From assembly GCF_006716425.1 (NCBI RefSeq), contig NZ_VFOZ01000001.1, positions 6,944,001 to 7,008,000 on the forward strand: DNA of 64,000 bases. Reading direction: 5' to 3'. The translations under genes were made by a program, and so were the position numbers. This stretch comes from Actinoallomurus bryophytorum (lineage in GTDB: Bacteria; Actinomycetota; Actinomycetes; Streptosporangiales; Streptosporangiaceae). Shown one piece after another: positions 1 to 8,799 of this stretch (position 1 is the first letter of the stretch; each line of letters begins with the position of its first letter). A model generated the notes under the pieces. It searched no databases and was not told where the DNA came from. It saw nothing but the letters and a program-made list of their open reading frames with translations.

Positions 1-2
1 GT

Positions 3-1226
3 CGTGCGGTGGTGCGCCAGCGGAACGAGCTTCCGGTCCCCGTGGTGACCCACCTGCACGGTGGAGTGACCCCACCGGCGAGCGACGGATACCCGACCGA
101 CCTGCTCCTGCCGGCCGTCGGCTCGTGGCATGACATGCACGACGCTCGTGCCTCGGTGGCACGTGTCACGCGCCAGTACGACTACCCACATGCCCAGCGC
201 GCGGCCACGCTGTGGTACCACGACCACCGGATGGACTTCACGGGTGCGCAGGTGTGGCGTGGCCTGTTCGGCGTTCACATCGTGCGGGACGAGGTGGAAG
301 ACGCCCTTCCGCTGCCGAAGGGCGAGCGGGACATCCCGCTGATGATCTGCGATCGCTCGTTCAACGCGGACGGTTCCCTGCTCTACCCCTCGGCCGACCG
401 GAACCTGCGGTCGGTGGCGGGCGTCACGGACGACTACCGCGGTGGCGTCCTCGGTGACGTCATCCTGGTGAACGGCGCGCCCTGGCCGGTGCTGGAGGTC
501 ACGGCGACCGCCTACCGGTTCCGCATCCTCAACGCCTCGAACGCGCGTGAGTACAAGCTCGCGCTCGACCCACCGCCACCCGGTGGCAGGGGCATCCAGC
601 AGATCGGTAGCGACGGAGGGCTGCTGGCCGCGCCGGTCGCCCACGACGCCCTGGAGATCGTGCCGGGGGAGCGGTTCGACGTGGTCGTCGACTTCTCCCG
701 TTACCGGGTCGGATCGGTGATCACCCTGCGGAACCCGAACGGCAGTGGAGCGGCCGCCGCCGTCATGCGGTTCCAGGTCACCCGCGCGGCGCGTGGCGAT
801 GGCCCCCTGCCGGCGAAGCTGGCCGAGGTGGAGCGTCTCGACCCGTCGGCGGCGGCCGTCACGCGGAAGTTCAGCTTCCGCTCCGGCATGATCGACGGGC
901 ACTCGGGTTGGAAGATCAACGGCCATGCCTTCGACCCGGCACGCACGGAGGCGCGGCCGCGGCTCGGCTCCGTGGAGAAGTGGCAGCTGACCAGCGACCT
1001 CGACCATCCGGTCCATCTTCACCTGGCCGGCTTCCAGGTGGTGTCGCGGGGAGGCGGCAAGCCGGGCGCGTACGACGTCGGCTGGAAGGACACCGTCGCG
1101 CTGCACTCGAACGAGACCGTGACGATCGTGGCCAGGTTCACCGGCTACCAGGGCAGGTACGTCATGCACTGCCACAATCTGGAGCACGAGGACATGGCCA
1201 TGATGGCCAATTTCGAGGTGATCTGA
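3..1226 (+). CDS. Multicopper oxidase, 5' end outside window
   Basis: Copper-dependent oxidase of the CotA/CueO/bilirubin-oxidase type, oxidising phenols or metal ions with reduction of oxygen to water, normally outside the membrane. All four copper-binding motifs are visible: HLHGG near the start, WYHDH about 70 residues in, HPVHLHL in the last quarter, and the C-terminal HCH followed by HEDMAMM. The frame is open to the window edge; about 405 residues are visible, against 480-520 for the family, so the export signal and first strands are missing. It ends 30 bp before a convergent SHOCT gene. A role in oxidative coupling of a phenolic product from the neighbouring cluster is possible but only inferred from proximity. 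Confidence 0.9.
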   Translation, partial: RAVVRQRNELPVPVVTHLHGGVTPPASDGYPTDLLLPAVGSWHDMHDARASVARVTRQYDYPHAQRAATLWYHDHRMDFTGAQVWRGLFGVHIVRDEVEDALPLPKGERDIPLMICDRSFNADGSLLYPSADRNLRSVAGVTDDYRGGVLGDVILVNGAPWPVLEVTATAYRFRILNASNAREYKLALDPPPPGGRGIQQIGSDGGLLAAPVAHDALEIVPGERFDVVVDFSRYRVGSVITLRNPNGSGAAAAVMRFQVTRAARGDGPLPAKLAEVERLDPSAAAVTRKFSFRSGMIDGHSGWKINGHAFDPARTEARPRLGSVEKWQLTSDLDHPVHLHLAGFQVVSRGGGKPGAYDVGWKDTVALHSNETVTIVARFTGYQGRYVMHCHNLEHEDMAMMANFEVI

Positions 1227-1256
1227 GCTGGTGGTGGGGGGTCGGCGCGTGCCGCC

Positions 1257-1520
1257 TTACCGGAGGTGGTCCATTCGCCGCTGGAACTCCTCCGTGTCGA
1301 TCTCGCCCCTGGCATAGCGTTCGGCGAGGATCTGCCGGGCCCGGTCCAGCGGCGAAGTCTCCTTGCGCGGGGCGCGGCTGGTGATCAGCCAGATGATTCC
1401 GGCGACCACGCTCAGCCAGAAGACGATGGTGGCCGGTCCCCACAGCCACCACCAGCCGTAACCATTGAAGGAGCTCTCCGACCAGTGTTCGGCTGCGTCC
1501 CCATAGGCTGAGTTGCCCAC
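1257..1520 (-). CDS. SHOCT-domain membrane protein
   Basis: Small protein (87 residues) with one transmembrane helix in the middle (around PATIVFWLSVVAGIIWL) and a C-terminal SHOCT domain ending QRRMDHLR. SHOCT domains are short C-terminal helical modules of unknown or oligomerising function. The GTG start was chosen because a GGGGAGGAGGA ribosome site sits a few bases upstream; an in-frame ATG at 1553 lacks one. A second protein of the same build lies at 2956-3186, so the two flank the histidine kinase at 1645-2784. The tryptophan-rich stretch GWWWLWGP before the helix is also found, degenerate, in that paralogue. Confidence 0.75.
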   Translation of the reverse strand: MGNSAYGDAAEHWSESSFNGYGWWWLWGPATIVFWLSVVAGIIWLITSRAPRKETSPLDRARQILAERYARGEIDTEEFQRRMDHLR

Positions 1521-1644
1521 GCATCCTCCTCCCCGACTTAGCCGATAGGCCATAAGCCGCGATAGTGCTCCATTCTGCGGTCATTCCATCCCGGAGAACG
1601 TCCCCCGGAGAGCTGATCTGGCCTGCGCGACGAACGCAGAGCGA

Positions 1645-2784
1645 CTACGTCCTAGCGCGTAGTGGCAGGAGCGTCCGCACCTGGAACCCGCCCTCCGGAC
1701 GCGGCTCGACGGTCAGTTCACCGCCGACCGCGTTCGCGCGTTGCCGCATGCCGGCGACGGTCGCGAAGTCCGATTCGCCGGCGGGGCCCTGCCGATCGTC
1801 GGTGATCTCCAGGCACACGCTCTCGCCGGCGTAGTCGATGAGGACGGTGGCGGTCGTCGACGAGGCGTCCCGTAGCACGTTGGCGAGCGACTGCTGGACG
1901 ATACGGTAGGCGGCCAGATCCACCGCGGCGGTCAGGCCGCCACCGGTGCCCTTGACCACGACCTCCACCTGTAAGCCACTGTCGTTCATGGTGGAGATCA
2001 GGGCGGCGACCTCACGGAGCCCGGGCATCGGGCGCCGGGGTGCCGAGTGCTCACTCTCCTGGCTGAGCATCCCGAGCGTGGCCCGCAGTTGCTCCAGGGC
2101 CTCCTTGCTGTCCTGTTTGATGGCGTTGAGCGTCTCGTGTGTCTGGGAGGGGCGTTTGTCGGCGACGTAGAGGGCGACGGCCGACTGCATGTTGATCGCG
2201 GCCAGCCGTTCACCGGCGACCTCGTGAATCTTGCGCGCGATGCGCAGCCGCTCCTCGTACGCTTTCCGCCGCGCCTCCTCCTCACGCGACTGGGCCACGT
2301 CGTCCCGGCCGATCCGCAGTACGATGCCGACCGCGCAGGGCAGCACCAGCCATCCGATGCCGCCGGCGAGCATCACCGGCACGCTGGGCAGGAGCCGGCC
2401 GCGGGCGGCGATGAGGACCGCGGTGATCACGGCGGTACACGCGAGCAGGCAGACCGCCACCGAACGCCGCCATGGCAAGTGGGCGGCCACGAAGTACATC
2501 GCCAGCCCCATGGCCAGGAACGGCGGCCCGAAGGGGTAGCTGAGCGCGAGATAGCAGGCCGCCGCCGTCGTCGAGACCGCCAGGACCTGGAGTGGCCACG
2601 AACGCCGTGCGATCAGCGCGGCGGAGGCGAGCACCGCCAGCGCGTAACCGGCCGTGTCGATCGGGCGGACCGGTGGCAACTGCCAAGACGAGGTCCCCCA
2701 GGCCCCAAGGCCCGCGAACACGCCCACGGTGACGGTGAGGACCACATCTGCCGGACGGGGCCGCTCCGGGGACCATCGGCTCAT
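1645..2784 (-). CDS. NarL-family sensor histidine kinase, degenerate
   Basis: Membrane sensor kinase of the HisKA_3/HATPase_c class. The N-terminal 150 residues hold several hydrophobic helices, followed by a short coiled linker and the phosphoacceptor region RIARKIHEV with His187. The usual H-D pair is H-E here. The N box (QQSLANVLRDA) is recognisable, but the G-box region reads DDRQGPAG rather than DDGxG. ATP binding may therefore be weak. The ATG at 2784 was preferred over the upstream in-frame ATG at 2838 because the membrane region starts just after it; neither has a strong ribosome site. No response regulator is adjacent. SHOCT genes lie on both sides in the same orientation, suggesting one stress-sensing unit. 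Confidence 0.85.
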   Translation of the reverse strand: MSRWSPERPRPADVVLTVTVGVFAGLGAWGTSSWQLPPVRPIDTAGYALAVLASAALIARRSWPLQVLAVSTTAAACYLALSYPFGPPFLAMGLAMYFVAAHLPWRRSVAVCLLACTAVITAVLIAARGRLLPSVPVMLAGGIGWLVLPCAVGIVLRIGRDDVAQSREEEARRKAYEERLRIARKIHEVAGERLAAINMQSAVALYVADKRPSQTHETLNAIKQDSKEALEQLRATLGMLSQESEHSAPRRPMPGLREVAALISTMNDSGLQVEVVVKGTGGGLTAAVDLAAYRIVQQSLANVLRDASSTTATVLIDYAGESVCLEITDDRQGPAGESDFATVAGMRQRANAVGGELTVEPRPEGGFQVRTLLPLRART

Positions 2785-2955
2785 GAGGGGATCATAATTC
2801 CCGCAACCACGATCGGCCGTGCGGAACGTGGGCGGCACCGGACGAGCGGTGTACCCGGCGCGCGGTGGGAAGTAGCCGGCCGGCCCGGGCCTACGTCACG
2901 TGGCTTACTCGTCCCGGGCCGGCTGTGACGCGGTGTCCTGTCGGCGTCATGCCGG

Positions 2956-3186
2956 TCAGCGCAGCCACTTCATTCGCCGCCGGTACTCCTCCTCGGTGAG
3001 CTCACCGCTTTCGATCTGCGATTTCAGCAACTCCCTGGCCTCACGAAGACCGTGCTCGGATCTCGGCTTGGCGGTGCGGGCGACCAGCCAGACCACGACG
3101 GCAACCGAAATGACCCACAAGATGAGCACGACCGGACCCCACACCCACGTCCACTCGTCCACCTTGCTCGCCACCAGGACCGACAT
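2956..3186 (-). CDS. SHOCT-domain membrane protein
   Basis: 76-residue protein: one transmembrane helix (around VVLILWVISVAVVVWLV) and a C-terminal SHOCT domain ending RRRMKWLR. The ATG is preceded by GAGGAGA at good spacing; a TTG codon immediately before it is a less likely start. It resembles the SHOCT protein at 1257-1520 in both halves, including the tryptophan-rich WTWVWGP before the helix, so the pair are probably paralogues. It is the first gene of the leftward group SHOCT-kinase-SHOCT, although 170 bp separate it from the kinase. Confidence 0.75.
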   Translation of the reverse strand: MSVLVASKVDEWTWVWGPVVLILWVISVAVVVWLVARTAKPRSEHGLREARELLKSQIESGELTEEEYRRRMKWLR

Positions 3187-4054
3187 CAAGATCTCTCCTC
3201 AGGTGCGCTGCCGACGGCCCCGCCCGGTCGGCCGGCCAGTCGCCCTCGCTCCATGAACTTCACCTCATGACCCCGCGTTTGTCGTCCGTCTACCGGGGAC
3301 TGTTGAATGTGTGTGTGGCGTACAGGGCGCGGTGCGCGCCCGCCGGCGCGCGAGTCGGCGACTCGCGCACGCGAGATTGGTTCGCCGCGGTCTGAAATTC
3401 GAATTAGTACGCTGCGTAAAGCGGCCGTCGCCGTGATGACCAGTACATACGAGGGAAAGCGTCGGAGTTTCGGTCTCGCGGTCACTCATTCGGTAACGCT
3501 TCGCACAGGACATGGCCTCCGCTCTTCTACGCATTCACCGCAGCGCGAGTACGCCCTGTGACGTACACGTAAGCCGTAATCCATCGGATGATCCGCTGAA
3601 CCGCTGCGCGCATGCTCGGGGATGTACTACGCGAGCCGGGCGGCAAGCGCGCCCACAGTCCCGCTGCGAATTGGAGCTCTTGCCGGTGAAGCTGCGAGTG
3701 GTGCCCTCGCGGATGCCGGGGCGGGCGTCCCAGTGGTGTGCGGGCCGCCGTCCGCCCGCTCTTCGGCCGCCTGAGCCGGTCGCTGATCCGACGGGGCCAC
3801 GCTGTGTGGTGGCCGGTCGAGATCACTTGACTGACGATGGCGGATGCCGTCTATTGGATGGGACCTGAATTCAACGGTGAATTCGCACTCTGTAAACCCG
3901 GCGTGACTATTCGGAAGTAGGTACTCAAGGCGTGGCCGACACTGGCCGTATTGCTCGATTACGGAAGGTCCATAAATATGTTAGCGTGGTGACTGATAGT
4001 GAGTAAGTCTCAGATGCGCATATGTCTCGGATATTTCTTGTAGAGGGGTGCAGG
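3187..4054. other. Non-coding stretch between divergent genes
   Basis: About 870 bp with no convincing gene: the short open frames show no family resemblance, poor ribosome sites and no protein-like composition. It contains a perfect inverted repeat, GCGCGAGTC-GGC-GACTCGCGC, at 3348-3368, which could be an operator or factor-dependent terminator. Two GAATTC-centred palindromes, TGAATTCA and GTGAATTC, lie 4 bp apart at 3868-3885. The last 130 bp are clearly more AT-rich and probably carry the promoter of the kinase gene that follows. Confidence 0.5.
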
Positions 4055-5515
4055 ATGGCGGGATGGGCGGATGGCCGAGTCGAGTGCGCACGGTCGGATA
4101 GCTCTTTCGTGGACGCGGACGAGGAGATGTCCGAGGACCATTATGCGCCGGGGACGGCCCAGCCGTGGGCAGATGAGGCGGAGGGCGGGGCGCTGTTCGA
4201 GGTGGGTGGCTTAGCAGGTGACATGGCCCCTGTCGACGCGGTGCGGCCGGCGGAGGAGGACTTCGACGCTCCCCCCGCGCCCGCGCTGGAGACCAGGGTA
4301 CGTTCTCTGTTGTTGCGGGGTGTTAACAAAGGAAGCGCAAAGGATCTCCCGCTGATCGTGGTGGCTTTCCTGGTGTCCTGCGCTCTTTCCTTTCCGGTCG
4401 CTTTTCTTGATCAAACGGTAAATCTTCCCGGCGGAATAACTCCGTCTCGTATCGGCGTCATACTGACCTTACTCGCCGCGATCGTGTGTTTACGGTGGGA
4501 AATGCGTAACCGCAGTGACGCCCATTACCTCTCACTTCGCTGCAGCCGGCTCGTGCAGATCGCGAGAAAGATAATCGAGCAGGGCGACTCTCCTGACGTT
4601 CTCGCGTCCGTCATGCGGTCGGCCGTCGACGTGCTGGCACTCAAGAACGCCGAGTTGGAGATACGTATCGGCGGCGGCCGCGTGTCAAGAGCGGTCGCCT
4701 TGCCGAACCGGCGCGGTAGCCGGATCTACCCGATCGACGTGGCGTACCGCGACAAGAGTTACGGCCGCTTCATCGCCTACGTGGACGAGGACACGGTCCC
4801 CACCTCCACCGACCAGATGCTCTTCGAGTGGTTCGCCCGGGAGCTCGCGGCCAGCGTGTACTACCTCCGACACGGAACGTTCCAGCGCGGCGTGGCCGCC
4901 AGGGCACGCAACGACGTCCAGCACCGGATCCAACGGGATCTCCACGACGGGCTCGGTCCGATCCTCGCCGCGGTCAAGATGCAGGTGGACTCGGCGCGTG
5001 CGCTCCTGCCCACCGACCTGAACGCCGCGGACACGCTGCTTCAGCAGGTGGGCACCGAGACCCAGAACGCCGTGGCGGACGTCCGGCGGCTGGTCGGCGA
5101 ACTGCGCACGCCGGCGATGCACAGCACCGGTCTGACCGCCGCGCTGTCCGAACAGGTGAAGCGCTTCGAACGGGCCGCCGCCGGGAGACTGCGGGTGCGG
5201 ATGGAGACGCCGCCCCGGCTGCCGGATCTGCCCGACCCGGTGGCCGTGGCCGTGTTCCGGATCGCGAGCGAGGCGCTGACCAACGTGGCCAAGCACGCGC
5301 AGGCCCGCAACTGCGTCATCCGCCTGGAGGTGGACGACGACCTGCGGCTCGAGATCGTCGACGACGGAGTCGGGATCTGCGCGAAGTCGCGCACCGGCAT
5401 CGGGCTGGTGTCGATGCGCGCACGGGCACAAGAGCTCGGCGGTGAGTGCGGCATCACCCGGCGCGGGGTGGGCGGTACCCGGGTGGCGGTCCGGCTTCCG
5501 CTCGACCACCTCTGA
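4055..5515 (+). CDS. Orphan NarL-family sensor histidine kinase
   Basis: Sensor kinase of 486 residues. The first 85 are acidic and low in order, then come two transmembrane helices (LPLIVVAFLVSCALSFPVAFL and IGVILTLLAAIVCLRW), a GAF-like middle region, the phosphoacceptor segment RIQRDLHDGLGPIL with His297, and an intact HATPase domain (EALTNVAKHA; VDDGVGI; GIGLVSMRARA). The start at 4055 has GAGGGG six bases upstream; the in-frame ATG at 4022 has none. No response regulator adjoins it. Two NarL-type regulators lie at 22.1 and 39.5 kb and are natural candidate partners, but that pairing is inference. The final catalytic blocks are complete, unlike the kinase at 1645-2784. Confidence 0.88.
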   Translation: MAGWADGRVECARSDSSFVDADEEMSEDHYAPGTAQPWADEAEGGALFEVGGLAGDMAPVDAVRPAEEDFDAPPAPALETRVRSLLLRGVNKGSAKDLPLIVVAFLVSCALSFPVAFLDQTVNLPGGITPSRIGVILTLLAAIVCLRWEMRNRSDAHYLSLRCSRLVQIARKIIEQGDSPDVLASVMRSAVDVLALKNAELEIRIGGGRVSRAVALPNRRGSRIYPIDVAYRDKSYGRFIAYVDEDTVPTSTDQMLFEWFARELAASVYYLRHGTFQRGVAARARNDVQHRIQRDLHDGLGPILAAVKMQVDSARALLPTDLNAADTLLQQVGTETQNAVADVRRLVGELRTPAMHSTGLTAALSEQVKRFERAAAGRLRVRMETPPRLPDLPDPVAVAVFRIASEALTNVAKHAQARNCVIRLEVDDDLRLEIVDDGVGICAKSRTGIGLVSMRARAQELGGECGITRRGVGGTRVAVRLPLDHL

Positions 5516-5559
5516 CGGCGACGGGCATCTGATGTCCCTCTCGAACCCTGCCACCAAAA

Positions 5560-5596
5560 CACCGCGGGGTTCGAGAAGGTCTCGAACCCCGCGGTG
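5560..5596. terminator. Bidirectional terminator hairpin
   Basis: Perfect 17-bp inverted repeat (left arm 5560-5576, right arm 5580-5596) with a 3-base AGG loop, lying between the convergent kinase gene (ends 5515) and LLM oxidoreductase gene (ends 5604). An AAAA run precedes it on the top strand, which gives a U run for leftward transcripts. Confidence 0.85.
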
Positions 5597-5603
5597 GTGG
5601 CGG

Positions 5604-6482
5604 TCAGGCGACGTTCGCCCCGGCTGTGATCTCGGCCAGCCGGGTCACCTGGTCGAGTTCGGCCGAGCACGGCACAAAGATCAACTCATCGCACTCCGCG
5701 GACTCGAATCTGCTGATCAGCCCTCGGACACCGGCCTCGGAGACCGCGGCCTGCCGGAACGCCATCTCGGCGAAGGGCCCGGCGGATGCGTAGTAATCAC
5801 GGATATAACGCTCGGCGATCCGCTCGGCGTCCGCGCCGAGCGCGTAGTAGGCGAGCGATAGCCGCCGGGGCTCACCCGGCCGGCCGTGCTGCCGCCAGCG
5901 CTCGGTGAACGCCCGGGCTCCGTGGCCGAACGCCTCCGGGCCGGCACCGCCGGCGATCCATCCCTGGGCGATCCGCGCGGCCCGGTCCAGGGCGGCCGGC
6001 GTGTGGCCGCCGAGGATGACGGGTGGGCCGTCCGGCGCGCCCGGGGCGGGGCCGGTGCCCAGGCCCGGATGCTCCCCGTCACCGCGCCACAGCCGGTCCA
6101 TCTCGACGAGCTGGGCCTCCAGCCGGGCGCCGCGCCCGGCCAGCGGCACCCCGCTGACCTCGAAGTCGTCAGGCCGGGCGCCGACCGCCAGGCCGAGCGT
6201 CAGCCGATGCCCGGACAGCCGGTCGACGGTGGCCACCTGCTTTGTCAGCAACGCCGTGTTGGCGTGCAGCGGGCTGATCAGGATGGCGGTCATGAGACCG
6301 ATACGCTCGGTCACCGCCGCGGCGGCCGCCAGCGTGGTGAGCGGCTCGTAGCTGTCGTAGACGATGCGGTCGATCGTGGTGAGCGTGGCGAAGCCGGCCT
6401 GCTCCGCGGCGCGTGCCCAGGCGGGGATCGTCGTCCCCGGTGTGCCGGGCACCGACGCGGGCAGTCCGATGCTGATGTCCAT
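5604..6482 (-). CDS. LLM-class F420/flavin-dependent oxidoreductase
   Basis: TIM-barrel oxidoreductase of the luciferase-like monooxygenase superfamily (292 residues), many of which use F420 or FMN in actinomycetes. Typical signatures are the opening ISIGLPAS, the AEQAGFATLTTIDR segment and the RLTLGLAVGARPDDFEVSG core. The ATG at 6482 is five bases after the stop of the upstream gene; a GTG at 6491 overlaps that stop (GTGA), so either start gives tight translational coupling. It is the last gene of the leftward operon amidohydrolase-SDR-SchA/CurD-LLM. The substrate cannot be read from the sequence; in polyketide clusters such enzymes reduce or hydroxylate quinones. Confidence 0.85.
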   Translation of the reverse strand: MDISIGLPASVPGTPGTTIPAWARAAEQAGFATLTTIDRIVYDSYEPLTTLAAAAAVTERIGLMTAILISPLHANTALLTKQVATVDRLSGHRLTLGLAVGARPDDFEVSGVPLAGRGARLEAQLVEMDRLWRGDGEHPGLGTGPAPGAPDGPPVILGGHTPAALDRAARIAQGWIAGGAGPEAFGHGARAFTERWRQHGRPGEPRRLSLAYYALGADAERIAERYIRDYYASAGPFAEMAFRQAAVSEAGVRGLISRFESAECDELIFVPCSAELDQVTRLAEITAGANVA

Positions 6483-6487
6483 GGCCG

Positions 6488-6871
6488 TCACCCGGCCACG
6501 TCGGTGGGCTCGTCGTGGCGGCGGGACAGTACGCACTCCAGCGAGGCGCGCTGGAAGAACTCCCGTGCGCCTTCCGGACTGCGCATGTCGCGCGGCTCGC
6601 TGAGGTGCTCCTCAAGCTGCCGCTCGAACTCCCGTACCTCTGGCTGGCGGCTCATGTGGGCGGCCACCTGGGGCAGCGATCCGTCGACCTCGATGACGCG
6701 GACGGCCATCTCCTTGCCGACGAACGCCATCGTGCCGAGCAGCCGGCCGACCACACGGCCGTCGGCCTCGGTCACGTCGAACACCGGGCGTCCGCTGCTG
6801 CGGAACAGCTCCTTGACCTTGTCCTCGCTTCCGGCCTTGAGCGGGTAGAACAGTGCGTGCCAAGTACCCAT
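6488..6871 (-). CDS. SchA/CurD-like polyketide-cluster protein
   Basis: 127-residue protein with the SchA/CurD-type ferredoxin-like fold seen in WhiE ORF I and related spore-pigment and pentangular polyphenol clusters; members are thought to act as cyclase- or monooxygenase-like accessories. The recognisable block is the central MAVRVIEVDGSLPQVAAHMSR and the following REFERQLEEHL. A GAAGGAGAAAG ribosome site precedes the ATG. It lies 12 bp after the SDR gene stop and 5 bp before the LLM gene start, so the three are co-translated. The family strengthens the aromatic-polyketide reading of the region, although this gene is not in the motif-defined regulon further right. Confidence 0.75.
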   Translation of the reverse strand: MGTWHALFYPLKAGSEDKVKELFRSSGRPVFDVTEADGRVVGRLLGTMAFVGKEMAVRVIEVDGSLPQVAAHMSRQPEVREFERQLEEHLSEPRDMRSPEGAREFFQRASLECVLSRRHDEPTDVAG

Positions 6872-6883
6872 CGACTTTCTCCT

Positions 6884-7633
6884 TCACTGAGTTGAGCTGA
6901 CGCCACCGTCGACGTACAGCACCTGTCCGGTGACGAAACTGGCCTTCGGGGATGCCAGATAGACGACCGCGTCCGCGACCTCCTTCACCTCGGCGGTGCG
7001 GCCGAGCGGCGTGCGCGAGATGACCATCTGCAGGAACTTCTGGTCCTGTCCCGCCTCGGAGACGAAATCGGTCCGTACGAAGCCGGGGGCCACCGCGTTG
7101 ATCGTGATCCCATGCTGGCCCCACTCCGCGGCGAGTTGCCGGACGAGGAGGTTGAGCCCCGCCTTGCTGGCCCCGTACGCGGTGAAGCCGCGGCGGGCGC
7201 CCAGCGCGCCGCGTACCGACGAGAGGTGCACGATCCGCCCCCCGCCGGCATCGATCATCACCCGGCCCACCGCCTGGGAGAGCCAGAAGGCGCCGGACAG
7301 GTTGGTGTCGAGGATCGTGGCCCAGTCGGTGTCCTCGAACGCCTCGGCGGGCCGGGTGATCAGAGCGCTCGCGCAGTTGACGAGGATGTCCACCCCGCCC
7401 CACGCCGCGACCACCTCTTTGACCAGGCTGTTCACGCTCGCACGGTCGGCGATGTCGACCTGTAGCCCGGCCGTGCGCGGTCCGTTCCCGGCGAGTTCCC
7501 GGGCGAGTTCGGCGGCCTTGTCCGCGGAGCGACCGGCGACGGCGACGTCGATGCCCTCGGCCACCAGCGACTCGCTGACCGCACGTCCGATGGCGCCGTA
7601 GCCACCGACGACGAGGGCGCGTTGGGGGGTCAT
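6884..7633 (-). CDS. SDR-family oxidoreductase
   Basis: Classical short-chain dehydrogenase/reductase, 249 residues. The cofactor motif is GGYGAIG (variant of TGxxxGIG), the structural NNAG motif appears as NCAS, and the catalytic residues are Ser in HLSSVRG and the pair in YGASK. It ends with the usual FVTGQVLYVDGG. The ATG has AAGGAG at 7 bases. It is the second gene of the leftward operon, 64 bp behind the amidohydrolase gene. Probably a ketoreductase or alcohol dehydrogenase for an aromatic or polyketide intermediate; the exact substrate is unknown. Confidence 0.88.
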   Translation of the reverse strand: MTPQRALVVGGYGAIGRAVSESLVAEGIDVAVAGRSADKAAELARELAGNGPRTAGLQVDIADRASVNSLVKEVVAAWGGVDILVNCASALITRPAEAFEDTDWATILDTNLSGAFWLSQAVGRVMIDAGGGRIVHLSSVRGALGARRGFTAYGASKAGLNLLVRQLAAEWGQHGITINAVAPGFVRTDFVSEAGQDQKFLQMVISRTPLGRTAEVKEVADAVVYLASPKASFVTGQVLYVDGGVSSTQ

Positions 7634-7697
7634 GAACTCTCCTTCGTCGGAGGAGTGACCATGGGGGCTGTGCTTCCGGCTCCCTCGCTCCGGTCGG

Positions 7698-8669
7698 TCA
7701 TGAGCCGGCTCCCGTCTGGACCGGAGCCTGGATGCCGAACAGGTCCGCGGCGTTCCCCGACAGGATGCGCTCGCGGTCTTCGGGGGACAGGCCGAGCTGG
7801 TCCAGGATCCGCAGCGCGTTCTGCGCCGGCGCGTTCATCGGCGGTGTGTCGGTGCCGAAGAGCACGTTGCCGGCGCCGAAGACGCGGACGGCCGCGCCGA
7901 GCGCCGCCGGGCTGGGTGTGGCCGTGTCGACGTACACCTGGCCCAGCGAGGCGCTGGGCGGTCGTTCGGCGGTGAGCGGGGGCTCGGCGCCCGCTGGGCC
8001 CATGCGCTGGGGCATCCGATGGGCGATCTCCAGTTTCTGGACGAGCAGCGCCAGGCCACCGCCGGCGGTCGGGGCGATGATCCGCAACTCCGGGTACTTC
8101 TCCAGCCAGCCGGCGAAGATGATCGCCGCGACCCCGGTGGCCACGTCACCGGGCCGGGCGACGTGCTCGACGAGCCGTGGATCCCGCAGACCGGCGCTGC
8201 CGGCCGGCTCGGCGGGCGGGTGCAGCATGACGGGGACCCGGTGTTCGGCGGCCATGGCGAAGAAGTCGCCGGCGCGCTCGGTGTCGAGGAACTCGCCGTT
8301 GATGCTGGAGTTGACGATCAGGCCGACGAACTCCTCCTGCTCGAGCAGCCGGGCCGCCGCGTCGAGGATCCCGTCGCCGCCGTGCGGATCCGTGTACGCG
8401 TAGGCGCGCAGGCGCCCCGGGCGGGCGCGGACCTGCTCGGCCACCCATTCGTGGAAGGCGGCCAGCTGGTCGAGCGGCTGCCGGTAGTTGTCCAGGTCGG
8501 GGACCCGGACCATGGTCCCGGCGCCCACCGGGCTGCCGACGATCGTCGTATCGATGCCGGCCTCGGCCTTCTTCTCCACCATCCCGTCGATGTCGGCGAG
8601 GCTGGGCGGCATCGGGAAACGCTCGAAGAGCGTGGGTGAGGTGACGTGTCCGTGGACGTCTATCGCCAT
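7698..8669 (-). CDS. Amidohydrolase family 2 (ACMSD-like) enzyme
   Basis: Metal-dependent hydrolase or decarboxylase with a TIM-barrel fold, about 323 residues. The N-terminal metal motif is DVHGH, a further His lies in VMLHPPAE, and the late catalytic Asp is in LFGTDTPP. Related enzymes decarboxylate aromatic acids (ACMSD, gamma-resorcylate decarboxylase) or open rings. The ATG at 8669 has GGAGGAG upstream; an in-frame ATG at 8735 would cross the operator region. It is the first gene of the leftward operon and is divergent from the dehydrogenase gene at 8800. Aromatic decarboxylation is a plausible role in this setting but is not shown. Confidence 0.8.
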   Translation of the reverse strand: MAIDVHGHVTSPTLFERFPMPPSLADIDGMVEKKAEAGIDTTIVGSPVGAGTMVRVPDLDNYRQPLDQLAAFHEWVAEQVRARPGRLRAYAYTDPHGGDGILDAAARLLEQEEFVGLIVNSSINGEFLDTERAGDFFAMAAEHRVPVMLHPPAEPAGSAGLRDPRLVEHVARPGDVATGVAAIIFAGWLEKYPELRIIAPTAGGGLALLVQKLEIAHRMPQRMGPAGAEPPLTAERPPSASLGQVYVDTATPSPAALGAAVRVFGAGNVLFGTDTPPMNAPAQNALRILDQLGLSPEDRERILSGNAADLFGIQAPVQTGAGS

Positions 8670-8719
8670 CGATGGTTCTCCTCCGCACTTGGCCTCCGCG
8701 TCCGGCCCGGAAGAAATGG

Positions 8720-8758
8720 GTGAACGCTCACTCAAATGTGTGAGTGCTCACTTATACT
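8720..8758. promoter_or_regulatory. Double TetR-type operator over divergent promoter
   Basis: Two copies of a short palindrome, GTGAACGCTCAC at 8720-8731 and GTGAGTGCTCAC at 8740-8751, spaced 20 bp centre to centre (two helical turns). They lie in the 130-bp gap between the divergent genes starting at 8669 and 8800. The second copy runs into a -10-like TATACT at 8753-8758 facing right. Nearly the same sequence, GTGAGTGCCCAC, stands directly upstream of the TetR gene at 30450, so that protein is the likely binder. Confidence 0.65.
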
Positions 8759-8799
8759 GAACACCAGGAAGATGACCGTCAAGGGCAAGGAGTGGTCAG

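Noticed and set aside
3658-3677. Possible minus-strand half motif (GCTCC-N10-GGGAC)
   Set aside because: First box differs (GCTCC rather than ATTCC), there is no third box, and it does not face a gene start.
3527-3826. Minus-strand frame in the 0.8-kb gap before the sensor kinase
   Set aside because: No ribosome site, basic random-like composition, and no counterpart to known families.
7690-7720. Isolated GGCTCATGACC on the minus strand, resembling the inner spacer of the three-box motif
   Set aside because: It lies across the end of the amidohydrolase gene and lacks the outer boxes at the right distances. A similar isolated CTCATGAC at 23457-23464 was dropped for the same reason.
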